Shown: piece after piece, positions 54,557 to 64,000 of the stretch
How the letters are laid out: every line of letters starts with the position of its first letter
Numbering within the stretch: position 1 is the first letter of the stretch
Source of the DNA: Chlorokybus atmophyticus
Lineage: Eukaryota > Streptophyta > Chlorokybophyceae > Chlorokybales > Chlorokybaceae
Direction of reading: 5' to 3'
Length of the DNA: 64,000 nucleotides
NCBI GenBank assembly: GCA_009103225.1
Contig: RHPI01003753.1
Location: 1 to 64,000, forward strand
The notes under the pieces: model-generated
Databases searched by the model: none
Seen by the model: only the letters and a program-made list of their open reading frames with translations
Told to the model about the DNA's origin: nothing
Program-made: the position numbers and the translations under genes

Positions 54557-56644
54557 ATGACGCCGGCGATGTGGTCACAAGGCCACGACAGCTGGGCGGG
54601 GTTCCGGCAGCAGCAGGTGGCGCAGACGCGCTTCCTAGCGGACTTCATCACGGAGGACGGCGAGCTTATACACAGGCCGTTCGACCGCGCGGACTCCGTC
54701 GGCAGCGCCTCCAGCTCCAGCCGCAGCAACTCCGAAGACGACACTGAAGCCGAGCTGTGGCTCGGTATACGCGCCGAGGAGCCATCCAAAACTGAGGTTG
54801 AGGAGGATGTCGAGGATATTTGTTGGATTGACGACTTTCAAAAAGACATCAAGCCGGCCGTCAATGTGAAGTACGCCCTCGCGGCCGACATGGCCGCCTT
54901 TCTCCTCGCCGATCCCGCCGTGGCCGCCCGCACAGCTGGCAATTGCAGCACCATCGCCATCCACGATCCCGGGCTGAAGCCGGGGGCCTGCAGGAAGTAC
55001 AGTGCGTCGTTCACGGTGGACAAGTCCCGGGTAGGTGTCTCAGGCGCGTGCCACCTTGCTTTCTTTATTGTTATGACCATTGTTGAATGTTTCTCCCCAC
55101 ACAGGATGTTACTGGAGTCATGTGGTCGCCGACAGCGTTGGCGCTCCTCCAGTATGATGACACCTACACAATCTTTTCCGGTGCTGATGACGGCAGCATA
55201 TGGGTGAGTGCCATTGTTGATATGTTGTAGCAGGGGCACGCACTTTCTGGGCATCTGTAACAACTAAGTAATCTTGTCAGCAATCTTGCCTGATGTCACA
55301 AACCGCTGTCCCTGTTGCAGTGCTGGAAGGAGACGGATGTGGAGTGGACTCGCTTGGTCCCTGCCCAAGACTCGGCTGTCCTCGCGCTTCACATCGAAGG
55401 TGGCGGCCTGTTCTGCGCACTCGCCAACCAGGTCACGCAGGTAACACACACCAAACCAAAACAGGTCATCTTGTCATGCACAACTGTGTGATGCATCCAG
55501 CTGACTGCATACTCTTTTCGATCAGATCTACAAAGTCAAGGGCGGTCGCCTTGTCTTGAGCGCCTCGAACGCCAAGCGCACGGCCAAGGGTGCGGAGTTC
55601 ACGCGCATGCTGGCGAGGTGCGTTAGTGTCAACCACTGGGTCACGTTCGACTGCGACGGCACGGGCAACATTCATGTTCGTGACCTGCTTGAAGCCCGCC
55701 TCTGCGCCATCATCCGCAACCAGGAGAAGGTTGTCTCCCTCGCATGTGATCGTGATCGATTGTACTGCGGGACCTCAGATGGCGCAATCAAGGTAAGTGA
55801 GCTTGGCAAGTGATAAAATTGTTGTATCGCATTTGTGGCACACTCACCCTTGTCATCTTTGCAGGTTAGGGCTATGACGAGCACTTTAACAAGTAGTTAC
55901 CGACATCTTTACACACTGAGGGGTCATACAGGGGCGGTGCGTGCGCTGGCTGCCAAGAACAATCGGCTCTACAGCTCGTCTAGTGACGGGACGCTGCGCA
56001 TGTGGAATCGCAAAAGTCACGTGTGCGAGAATGTTTTCCTCGACCCCGCGTTTGCCAATGCACAGAGCCTCGCAGTCTCTGTCAACCGCATCGTGTGCGG
56101 CAGCCAGAGCCATGCTCTGCAGGTATGCTCATGTGCATGCGTATGTACATGTGTAGGTACATCTGCTGTCGCGCACAGTAGGGCGCATGCTTGTGTTTTG
56201 CCAACATCATCAGGCACAGGCAGAGCCCTTGCATTGTGTGCGTATGCGTGTATGTGCGTGTTACGACTTGTTAGCGCTTTTGGACCTTTGTGCAAGGTCG
56301 GACTGGACTACATACATATAGTCTTTGACATAAATGTCTGTGTTCAGTGCTGGCACCTGCACGAGACTCCAGCGAATAGCTCAGCCACAATGCCCGTGGC
56401 CACAGTGACGAGCATGCTGCCAGAGTGTGATGAGGTTGTGTTGGAGGTCGAGCGCGCGGTCGCCGTCGCAGCAGCAAAGATCCGTGCATTGAGGGACCTC
56501 GAACCAGATGCCATCACGGTGCCAGCAGATGAACTGGATGATGCAAGTGATACCAAGGGTGAAGTTGAGAAGCTCCCGCAGGGCAGGTGGCTTAGGTTTT
56601 CACCAGCAAAGCCTGAAGCACCCGTAGGGCAGCTGGATTCATGA
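54557..56644 (+). CDS. WD40-repeat protein, unassigned
   Basis: Six exons join in phase 0: 54557-55030, 55105-55203, 55321-55440, 55526-55792, 55865-56122, 56348-56644. From the first ATG the product is 504 residues. An acidic, Ser-rich N-terminal part (SVGSASSSSRSNSEDDTEAE) is followed by weak WD repeats with recognisable blades: YTIFSGADDGSIWCWKETDV, RLYCGTSDGAIKV, LYTLRGHTGAVRALAAKNNR, LYSSSSDGTLRMWNRKSHVC. The C-terminus is predicted helical with an acidic end. Blade spacing resembles plant and protist ZFWD/TRAF-type WD40 proteins but no zinc finger is visible, so I give no name. An acceptor-like CTGCTGCAG just before the ATG means an upstream exon is possible. All-phase-0 introns match the WDR54-like gene. 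Confidence 0.82.
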
Positions 56645-57600
56645 GTTGGGTACTCCAAGCCTTCTCTCCCTGCACCTCGCCTCTCCTCCTGCACCACCCT
56701 CTCACCCTTTGCCTTGTGTCTTCCTCTTCCCTTTGTGTATACTCCAACTTCACCAACAACAGCCGTTGCATCGGATACACGCACCGATAAGGTCACGTAA
56801 ATGTGCACATCTCAACGTTTGTAATAGGTTTTTTGCCCATAAGTGGTAGCTACTAGTGATTCAGGCAAACATGAGTGAGCAGTAGTAGTGGTATCAGGTT
56901 ATGTGCCTGCTGTAGTAGCGCATATATCATAGCGTCACTACAGGTATAATGTTGCACGGGTTATATAAGTGCACCAAGTGTACAGCCTCGAGATTGTGGA
57001 TACGCTCATACGACATGGACACCCAGGCTGTGCGTATGCATGCACTCACATCTGTGTCGTTGTGCGCATAAACGAAGAGCAACGTGTATGGCATCATAGG
57101 CAACAGCCAACAGGTAGTGAGCATCAGGAATGCAAGTAACCATGTAGCAGTAACCATGCACAAGAGCTGGCCCAAGCCCGAATAGGTGTGGTCGCAACGT
57201 ACAATGGCTCTGCGCAGGTCCATTGCATAGTGTCGGATCGATTGAAAGCTGAGGGTGGACAGGAGGCAAAGCTGCGAACAGCAACAGCAGCAGACAGAAG
57301 TACAACAGCAGCAAGGCACTGTTTGTAGTGATAGTGGCAAGCAGCGGGAAACTCTAGTCTCTCGTTACCAATACAAAATGTGTGTGTGTTTGCGGCTGTG
57401 TGCCAACGCCATGCCTACCACAGTAGCGGCAAATGAAAGAGCAGCCACGCGCTGTATGTGACCATTGTGTTGCAGCACGTTGGAGTACGTCGTTTCTGGA
57501 TCCGTCATATGTATTGCCAAGGTTGCCATTGGCAACACCGCCCGCTTGTGATGGTTGTTGTGTTGTGTATGAGCGCGTGTTCATGCATGGCATGCACTCT
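56645..57600 (-). CDS. Possible small membrane protein, unresolved
   Basis: On the minus strand 57290-56927 is open and reads AMDLRRAIVRCDHTYSGLGQ, then two hydrophobic stretches (LLCMVTATWLLAFLMLTTCW and LLPMMPYTLLFVYA) and VSMSYERIHNLEAVHL before a stop. An alternative frame gives a signal-like LLLYFCLLLLLFAALPPVHP. An upstream minus-strand segment (GGVANGNLGNTYDGSRNDVL, about 57560-57480) could be an earlier exon. Hydrophobicity supports a real membrane protein, but frame and splice sites are not settled. Confidence 0.3.
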
Positions 57601-57720
57601 TCTGCTTCATACGAAGTGATCTCACGTCATACAATCAAACAAAAGGCAATACCAATTCACCTCAATACCAACAGCTGGTGGACCCTAGGTGGGTGGGTGG
57701 GTGGGGGGCGGGGGGGTATC

Positions 57721-59431
57721 CTACAGGACTGCTGATAGACTTGAACGCTAAGCGTGTAAAGCAATCAGGCAGTGCCGGGGATGCCTACTCCGTGCTTGCT
57801 TGTGCTTGGTGTCCATGCTGCTTGAGGGTCTAGGTCTAGTAGTCGCTTGGTACCGTTAGTTGTATCAGACTCTGCTTGACCCCCACGTAGTCTCATGCGT
57901 GTATGCTTGTGCGTGACTTGGTTGGACAGTTTGCACGCTTGCACATTGTATCGTACTTGAGAGTTTGCTTTTGCAACTATGTGTTATGCAGTGGGTCAGT
58001 GCGCGTGCGTGCACTCACCGCCCAGCACACGCCCTCACACGCAGGCTACTGGCGCGCAGCCGCATGTCGTACCTTCCCTCATCGTGGCTCGAACTCGTTG
58101 TAAACCACCTTGTCATGCATGTCCGTATGCTATTGTACACCATGAGACCATGTCATGCTATCTCATGCACTGCCTCTCATCACATGGTAGACACACATAG
58201 TGAAGGATGCGTGTCCCCTTGCGTGGGCTCAACGGTGGTATATAAGGCTTTGCTAGCTTGTTTCCTAGTTTGGTTGGATGCAAGTGAAGGATGCGTGTCC
58301 CCTTGCAAAAGGTAGGCAAGATGACCACAACTTGCAATCAGCCGTTCACTCGTGTAGAGCAGTCCAAACTCAATCCTCACTCAATGTACATGCTAAGGCA
58401 GCCCATACGGTGCATCAAGGTCGCAACAGTGACACACACCCCTTCATGCACAGCAACGAACACGTGCACACACATCATACATGCAAGCATGTGCACAAGC
58501 ATCCGCTCAGCCAAGAACCTTCCCAAAGGTGTTGCTTGCACTCCAGTAGGCTAACTTGCATCCAACCAAACTAGGAAACAAGCTAGCAAAGCCTTATATA
58601 CCACCGTTGAGCCCAAGCCCAACCAACTCTCCAACTACCCTAACCGTCAGTTTGCACCAGCATAGTGACAGTCATGATGGCGTTGATAAGTAATGGTACA
58701 CGGTTAGGAAAGGCTTATCTAAGCCTATCCTCTTAAGTACAATTCAAGACGCATCTTTTGACGCCAACCCACGGACAAACCGCCACTTCAACTATAAGTT
58801 ATGGCTTCTCGAAGTCACAACTCCAAAACAGCTGCGCGGGATACTATAATGACTCAAATATGGTGTCAGCTCGGTATCTGACTGTAGATACGCCTCGAAC
58901 ACACCTCCCTCACGTCCATGAGGACCCAAACATGAGTTCCCAACAAAAACCCAACACATAAACCCTGTAAAATGGCTACGAGAGCCGAAATCCCAAGGTC
59001 CATCCATGCCGCCAGCCCCGAGGGCACCATGCACACGACACTACATGCTCGCGCATGACACGCACCAACCCCTTGCGCTGCTCACCCACTATTTGACCGC
59101 TGCTCACCCACCCACCTTCCCTGCCTCTGTCCAGCTGCTTGCACACACTTACCTCGCAGCCCCTCAAGTCCGGTGCAATGGCAGTCTTATGGCCTTCAGA
59201 TTTGCAACACGCAACTCGCACATGCATGCGCACACACTGCTTTGTTCTGTGATGTTGTGCACCAGATCGTGTGTACAGGAGTTGTACTGCAGTTGTACCA
59301 CGCTACACAAAGTTGCTTGGCAAGAGAATGCCACATATACAGTCAGTACCAGCCACACGAAAGAGAACCTCCCAACAATTTCGTCCTAGCCAATTGGGCC
59401 GCTTTCCACAATACCTCTTTACACCAACTAA
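57721..59431. other. Intergenic around the foldback element
   Basis: No gene recognised. It includes a (GGGT)n tract at 57688-57708 just to the left, the foldback unit, and the 3' flank of the phosphatase gene. Confidence 0.5.
58225..58614. mobile_element. Foldback element with 61-bp perfect inverted repeats
   Basis: GGGCTCAACGGTGGTATATA at 58225-58285 is matched by its exact reverse complement at 58554-58614, both 61 bp, around a 268-bp centre. A 21-bp direct repeat (GAAGGATGCGTGTCCCCTTGC) flanks the left arm at 58202 and 58287. There is no transposase, so this is a non-autonomous foldback or MITE-type element, or an inverted duplication. Confidence 0.85.
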
Positions 59432-62400
59432 TCAGTTGGCAATCCACTGCTCGTCAATGACCTGAAAAGGCGGTTGCGACGTGCGATCGAGCCGCTTGTA
59501 AGTGAATATGGAACCGTCTTCGCCCAACTCGATCACGCGCGCACGCCGCTCCCAACCGGGCCGGCCGTAGCCGTTGTACCCCACACCACCTGCACACAGA
59601 TGTGGGTATGTGTTTGTTGACTCTCAAGTGTTCCTCATAGTCGGTGTGACGTGTTTGTGAGTAATGTACTACCTGCGTAGCAAAGTGAGATGCCATGTCT
59701 CTCTGCGCAAAAATCGTTCACGTGGTCGTGCCCGCAATTGACCATCTTCACGCTGCCGCCCTCCGCCATCGCCTGGAAGAGCCCGCAATCGCCTCGCGGG
59801 CTACACGTACGCTCCTGGTTGTGAGAGAATACACTCGTTGTGACAAGTTCACTCCAATGGCACATGTGCACACATGCGCACACGCACAGGCTCTTGCACG
59901 CATACAAGCACACGCAAGCACGCGCATATGGACACACCCACGAAGCTCTCGTGCGATGCGTGCCTGAACACGCACATATGCATGTGCGTGTTCGCACGCG
60001 TACGTGCGCACATGCACCATTCGACACATGCACCCACCTCACCCACCCACCCACATACACACCCACTCACCGTGTAACTCCCCGTGCACTGTCTCCCTTT
60101 CCCTTCCATCTCCATGTCCGCCAGCAGTTCTCCCGTGGCTCCTCCTCCCCCCCCCTCCCCACCGAGTGCGCACCGCTCCCCCGCTTGCGCGTACTCCGGC
60201 AGCGGGATGTGGACGAACGCGATGGAGGGGACGGGAGAGGGGAGGGAGGAGGACACGGAACGGAACCATTGCACCTGGTCTGAGGGAGGGATAAGAGACA
60301 TGTTGAGATTGGTTGGATACACGAGGTCAGAGTGTTGGCTGGTGTATGTGTGCAACCCACCACCACAGCATGGTGGTGGGTGGGGGTGAGTGGCACGTAC
60401 ACACGTCAAGGTATGAGCACACGTGCGTTGTTCATCAGTGCGTGTACACGTCGTATGTAGTGTTATGCATATGTGCGTTGTACGTATGTGTACTATGCAC
60501 AGCGTATGTATAACTATCTGTGTCTCGGTGTGTGCATGTATGTGTACCTGTGCGTGCGTGCACCTGCACGAGTATGGGTGCATAGATGGGTGCACAAGCA
60601 ACCACTGTTTGATAATCTGTGTGCTTAAAAGACAATCCGTTGCACTCTCACCTGCGAGGACGTACGAGTAGTCTTCTCTGTCCCAGTCATACGCTCCCGA
60701 GTCCAGAAAATAGAGCGCCCACGCAATATCCCCACCACCGCTATTAACACTACGGCTATCGTCAACCCTACTGCTGCCCACTTCATCGCTCGCTGTGCGC
60801 GCGGACACGGTGTACGCGTAGTTGCCCACGCGGCCCGTCGATGAAACCAACCAATCGGGGCCCGCGTGCGACAGCGAGTGCGGAGACTCCACATCCACCT
60901 GTGATAGGGATGACCATGATGCTCACTGATGGTTGGTGTAGTGCACCGTTGCACATGCCCACATACATTGCGCACTTACCTCCATGAGTTGGGCTCTGGT
61001 GAGTGAGCCCTCGGCGTCGTGGTTGCCGAATATGAGCGCGTAAGGGATGGACCTCTCCTCCATGGGCTTCCTCACCTCCCTCATGTTGCCTGTACACACA
61101 AGTTTGACAACCAAATGCGACGAGACAACAACTTGCAACTCGAGTATTGACTCAAACTGACTGAGTGAGTGAGTGATGAACCCAACCTCACCTGCTGGGT
61201 CGCGTGACGTGCTCCCATGTATGTTGTCCCCGCTCATGACGACGAGGTCCGGCCGCTCGATGTCGAGCACCGCGCGCATGAAGTCCGTGGTGTTGAGGTC
61301 CGTGCACGGCCCCAGCGACGACCACGGCTCCGCCACATCCCTGCACAACCACCACTCAATACCTTGGAGGACACGTACTTGAAAAGGTTTGCCACACACA
61401 AGCACACGCACACTTGTACGCAAGCCCCACGTCTCCAACCTGCAGGGCGTGTCTCTCCCGTTGGCGAAGTGCAGGTCCGAGAACTGAACGATGCGGAAGC
61501 GCGGGGCGGAGAAGGCGAGACGCGCGTGGGGTTGCGGCGGCAACGCTGCGGCAGAGCTGGTCGATAATGCGCACACGATGTCCGGGGTCTGAGGTGAAAC
61601 AGCAGAGGGAGGGTGAGGAGCGTTGTGTTGCCGTGTTGTGACATGGAGAAGGAGCATTACGGGGGATTCGTGTGTGTTGAATGAGAAAAGAGTAAGTAGA
61701 AAGAGAGCGGTGAGCGAAGCTTGCCGGGTGACGGGAGGAGGGTGTGTGTGTGGTAAACATGTGTGTATGTGTGCGTGAGCATGAGCGCGCAAGTGTTCAT
61801 GTGTGTGTACGGGCACATGTGCGTGTAACTGTAAGTGTAGATGTTTGTATGTGCGTGTGCAAATGAGTGCGCACACAGCTGCATGCGCATGTGCGCTTGT
61901 GTGCCACGCACAATACATGTGCATGGCTGGCAAAGCACGCATGAATGGGCGTGTATGCTTGTGAATGCGTGTACGCGTTGGCGGGCGCGTACATGTGACG
62001 GCGCATGGGCGGGAGGGCGGGGCGGGAATGCATCTGTGCACAAATGTATGCATGTAGGTTTGCATGCACGTCCACTTTTGGTAAACAGCTGCGCATTCAG
62101 CCTGGGTGCTGCCCAACTATGCTGCACGCACTCACTGGGTACTCTCCCAACCCTGAAGATTCCATAGTAGATCTCCATGCTTCTGCTTCTAGCCTGATTG
62201 ACCCGCACACAAACACCTTGAGAGCACTCAAACTCTTCACATGCACGCAGTGCATGGACACATAGACGTATACAATGGGCTCACCAGCAGTCCACCTCGC
62301 CAGACCAGGGTGGAAGAGGCCAAGGCGGCAACGAGGAGGGCGGCGACGGCGGCGAGGAGGAGGAGGGAGACGCACCGCCGCCGCCACCGCCGCCGCCTCA

Positions 62401-62554
62401 GCAGCAACCCTTCGTGTAGAAGCTCGCCGCCGCCGCCGCCGCCGCCTGCTCCCCCCTCCTCATCGTCATCCACCCCCCCGCGCCCACCAGCGACGAGCAC
62501 CTCCTCCTCCGCCGCCTTGTCCTCCTCCCTCTTGCCGCCCTCCTCGCGCCTCAT
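59432..62554 (-). CDS. Class III purple acid phosphatase-type metallophosphoesterase, membrane-anchored
   Basis: Eight exons with consistent phases: 62554-62285, 61588-61440, 61340-61192, 61089-60980, 60898-60652, 60279-60071, 59814-59673, 59589-59432. The product is 477 residues. An acidic/poly-Gly N-terminus and an Arg cluster precede one helix (VSLLLLAAVAALLVAALASS), giving a type II signal-anchor. Metal ligands are all present: FSDLHFANG (D128, H130), SGDNIHG (D178, N179), FGNHDAEG (N212, H213), FVHIPLPEY and NCGHDHVND (H407, H409). The end GYGRPGWERRARVIELG and WxRLD-like YKRLDRTSQ match plant PAP28/29-type and fungal Dcr2/PhoD-like small phosphatases. It should be an active phosphomonoesterase facing the secretory lumen or cell surface. 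Introns are full of CACGCA-type alternating sequence. Confidence 0.93.
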
Positions 62555-62577
62555 CAAACCAAAGCCCGTGGCCAACC

Positions 62578-62710
62578 CTGGCCTGGCCCGGCCTGGCTTG
62601 GCCTAGCCTAGTGGCAGCACCTTCCCCTACCAGGCCGGTGGGTGCGCTCTCTCAACCTGGACACCGGCTGGCCTGGCCTGGTAGCCTGGCCCGGTAGCCT
62701 GGCCTGACAT
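62578..62710. repeat. CCTGGCC-type minisatellite
   Basis: Short CCTGG(C/T)(C/T)(T)GG units repeat upstream of the phosphatase start codon, in its probable promoter. Confidence 0.8.
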
Positions 62711-63823
62711 GAGCCTAAGAGCGACTATGGCCTACGACTGCAGAGTAGCCTGGTCCAGGTCACAGTCACGCGTATCGGAGCGTGAGCTTGGAGTGGTGGA
62801 CAGCGTACGTACTTGTACGCGCTGCTCTCAGCAGGCCATATCCGCCACAACTGCAAACTTCGCCCCCGCATGGATGGACATCGCATGTATATATATACTT
62901 CAACATGAGGACGTATACTCTCGTTCTCATTTGTCCAAACGTGCGTATGCACTCGTGACGCGTACCACCCACACCGAGCACTCGCACGCACGCACGCACA
63001 GGAGGGCGCGCAAGACGGAAACGACAAGAAAAGTTGCGGTCGAGTGATTGTTGTCGCAGACAGTGTAGCGTACGCAGGCGTCCACGTGCACGGATTTGTT
63101 TGAAACACACCGCCTGCTGGCTGAATGGTGTACGTGGCGTGTTGCTATGCATCTATTTGTTTGCAGTCCGCAGTTGAGCTAAGGTGACTGCCCAAACATT
63201 CGTGCAGTGTCCCGCATACGTCTGATTGAGGGCAATGTCTGCCTTTGTGTATGTACGCATATGCAGAAGTTGCTACCATAATGATCACCGATGAGTATCA
63301 GTGTCAGGGTCATTGGGCATCAATGTTGCCTGTCCTCGCATTCTCATGAAAGGAGATAACAGCCTCATGCTCCTCATCTTTCGTTGCTGCGCACGCTGAT
63401 GGTGTTCTTCCATCACACGCCAGTGCGGCGACAGCCACATTGCAGCCTCCAGCTCACAAGCTTCACGCGGTTGAGATACAAGTGCCTCTATACGGGAAAC
63501 AAGATGATGATCAGCATGCCTGTGTGCGTGAATTTGCATGTGCATGCATTCGCGTGTGCATATGCCTACATATGCCTGCCTGTACATGTATGCGCGTTCG
63601 CAAGTGAGTGTGTGTGCTCGACACACAGGCTGTGCACTCTGTCATCAGACAGGCTGGCCAGCTTACTACCAACACTGGTTCCAGCAGCAGCTGCAGCTGT
63701 CCATACCAGTGCTGGTGCGGCAGGCTTGTTGCTGCGCTTGTTGTCGTGCGAGTCCCTTGCGTGGTGGGTGCTCTGTGCATCCCTGCGCCACCCTCCGTTC
63801 TGTCACCAGCGCCGACTCCATTG
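62711..63823. other. Unassigned, no gene recognised
   Basis: Short open frames on both strands. TGCATGC-rich sequence lies at 63530-63600. Probable 5' region of the phosphatase gene on the left. Confidence 0.4.
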
Positions 63824-63935
63824 ATGTTGTTGTTGCTTGTGTGTCTATCACTCCTCCTCCTCCACGTCGCAACATCGCAGCAGCAGCTCACTTCAGAAGG
63901 GCGGACACACGCCCATACGCACAAACAAACCGCAG
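63824..63935 (+). CDS. Possible first exon of a secreted protein
   Basis: An ATG opens a strong signal peptide (MLLLLVCLSLLLLHVATS, then QQQLTSEG), and the frame meets a donor CGCAG|GTAGCT at 63935. The remainder would lie beyond the window. Both strands are open here, so the call rests on the signal peptide and donor alone. Confidence 0.3.
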
Positions 63936-64000
63936 GTAGCTAGGCAGAGGTGACTGTAGGCAAATGCATGCATTCACACCGCTCTCACACACTACCATTG

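Noticed and set aside
59849-60898. 349-codon minus-strand open frame
   Set aside because: Read-through of phosphatase exon 5 into CA-rich intron; the conserved GHDH exon is elsewhere.
60923-62116. 397-codon minus-strand open frame
   Set aside because: It reads through introns of the phosphatase gene; exons with correct junctions explain the conserved parts.

Overview
The window is the end of a eukaryotic nuclear chromosome. It opens with a CCCTAA (TTAGGG-type) telomere array. From about 10 kb inward it holds intron-dense genes with GT-AG introns of roughly 70-250 bp, and two well-supported GC-AG introns. There are no operons or bacterial features. A TTAGGG telomere, a plant-type OB-fold protein (At4g28440 family), CRIPT, WDR3/UTP12, a WDR54-like protein and a class III purple acid phosphatase fit a free-living alga or other protist. 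I cannot name the species. Two gaps of Ns (26536-26632, 50424-50609) sit in poly-C/poly-G tracts.

Layout. 1-8.7 kb is subtelomeric: the telomere, three identical-looking 1064-bp tandem units with tRNA-like sequences, and a decayed, intronless block. That block holds a small membrane protein, Ser/Thr-Gly repeats, bulb-lectin-like repeats and a broken Fanzor (eukaryotic TnpB-like nuclease). It looks like the remains of a large DNA virus or similar mobile unit. A 173-bp TA-flanked inverted-repeat transposon has landed inside it, and a longer relative lies at 36.6 kb. 9.9-14.6 kb is an 18-exon gene for a TRP-like multi-pass membrane protein whose last exon has been tandemly duplicated. 15-21 kb is repeat-rich, with a 120-bp minisatellite, a coiled-coil gene and a cluster of CCATNNATGG palindromes. 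21.7-26.5 kb carries PKD-like modules with frame breaks. 28.3-29.5 kb is an F-box gene on the minus strand.

30.6-62.6 kb is the conserved core: WDR3/UTP12 (+), CRIPT (-), a LINE relic, the OB-fold protein (-), a WDR54-like protein (+), a GH79 glycosidase (+), an unnamed WD40 protein (+) and a membrane-anchored class III purple acid phosphatase (-). For these I followed splice junctions and phases by hand. The products are 940, 102, 138, 348, 669, 504 (start uncertain) and 477 residues. 50.6-53 kb is AT-rich and apparently gene-free.

The genes do not form a pathway. WDR3 acts in ribosome biogenesis. GH79 and the phosphatase are secretory or membrane hydrolases. The TRP-like and PKD-like proteins would be surface proteins. 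Many introns are built of alternating purine-pyrimidine tracts (TGCATGC, CACGCA) and TG/CA microsatellites.
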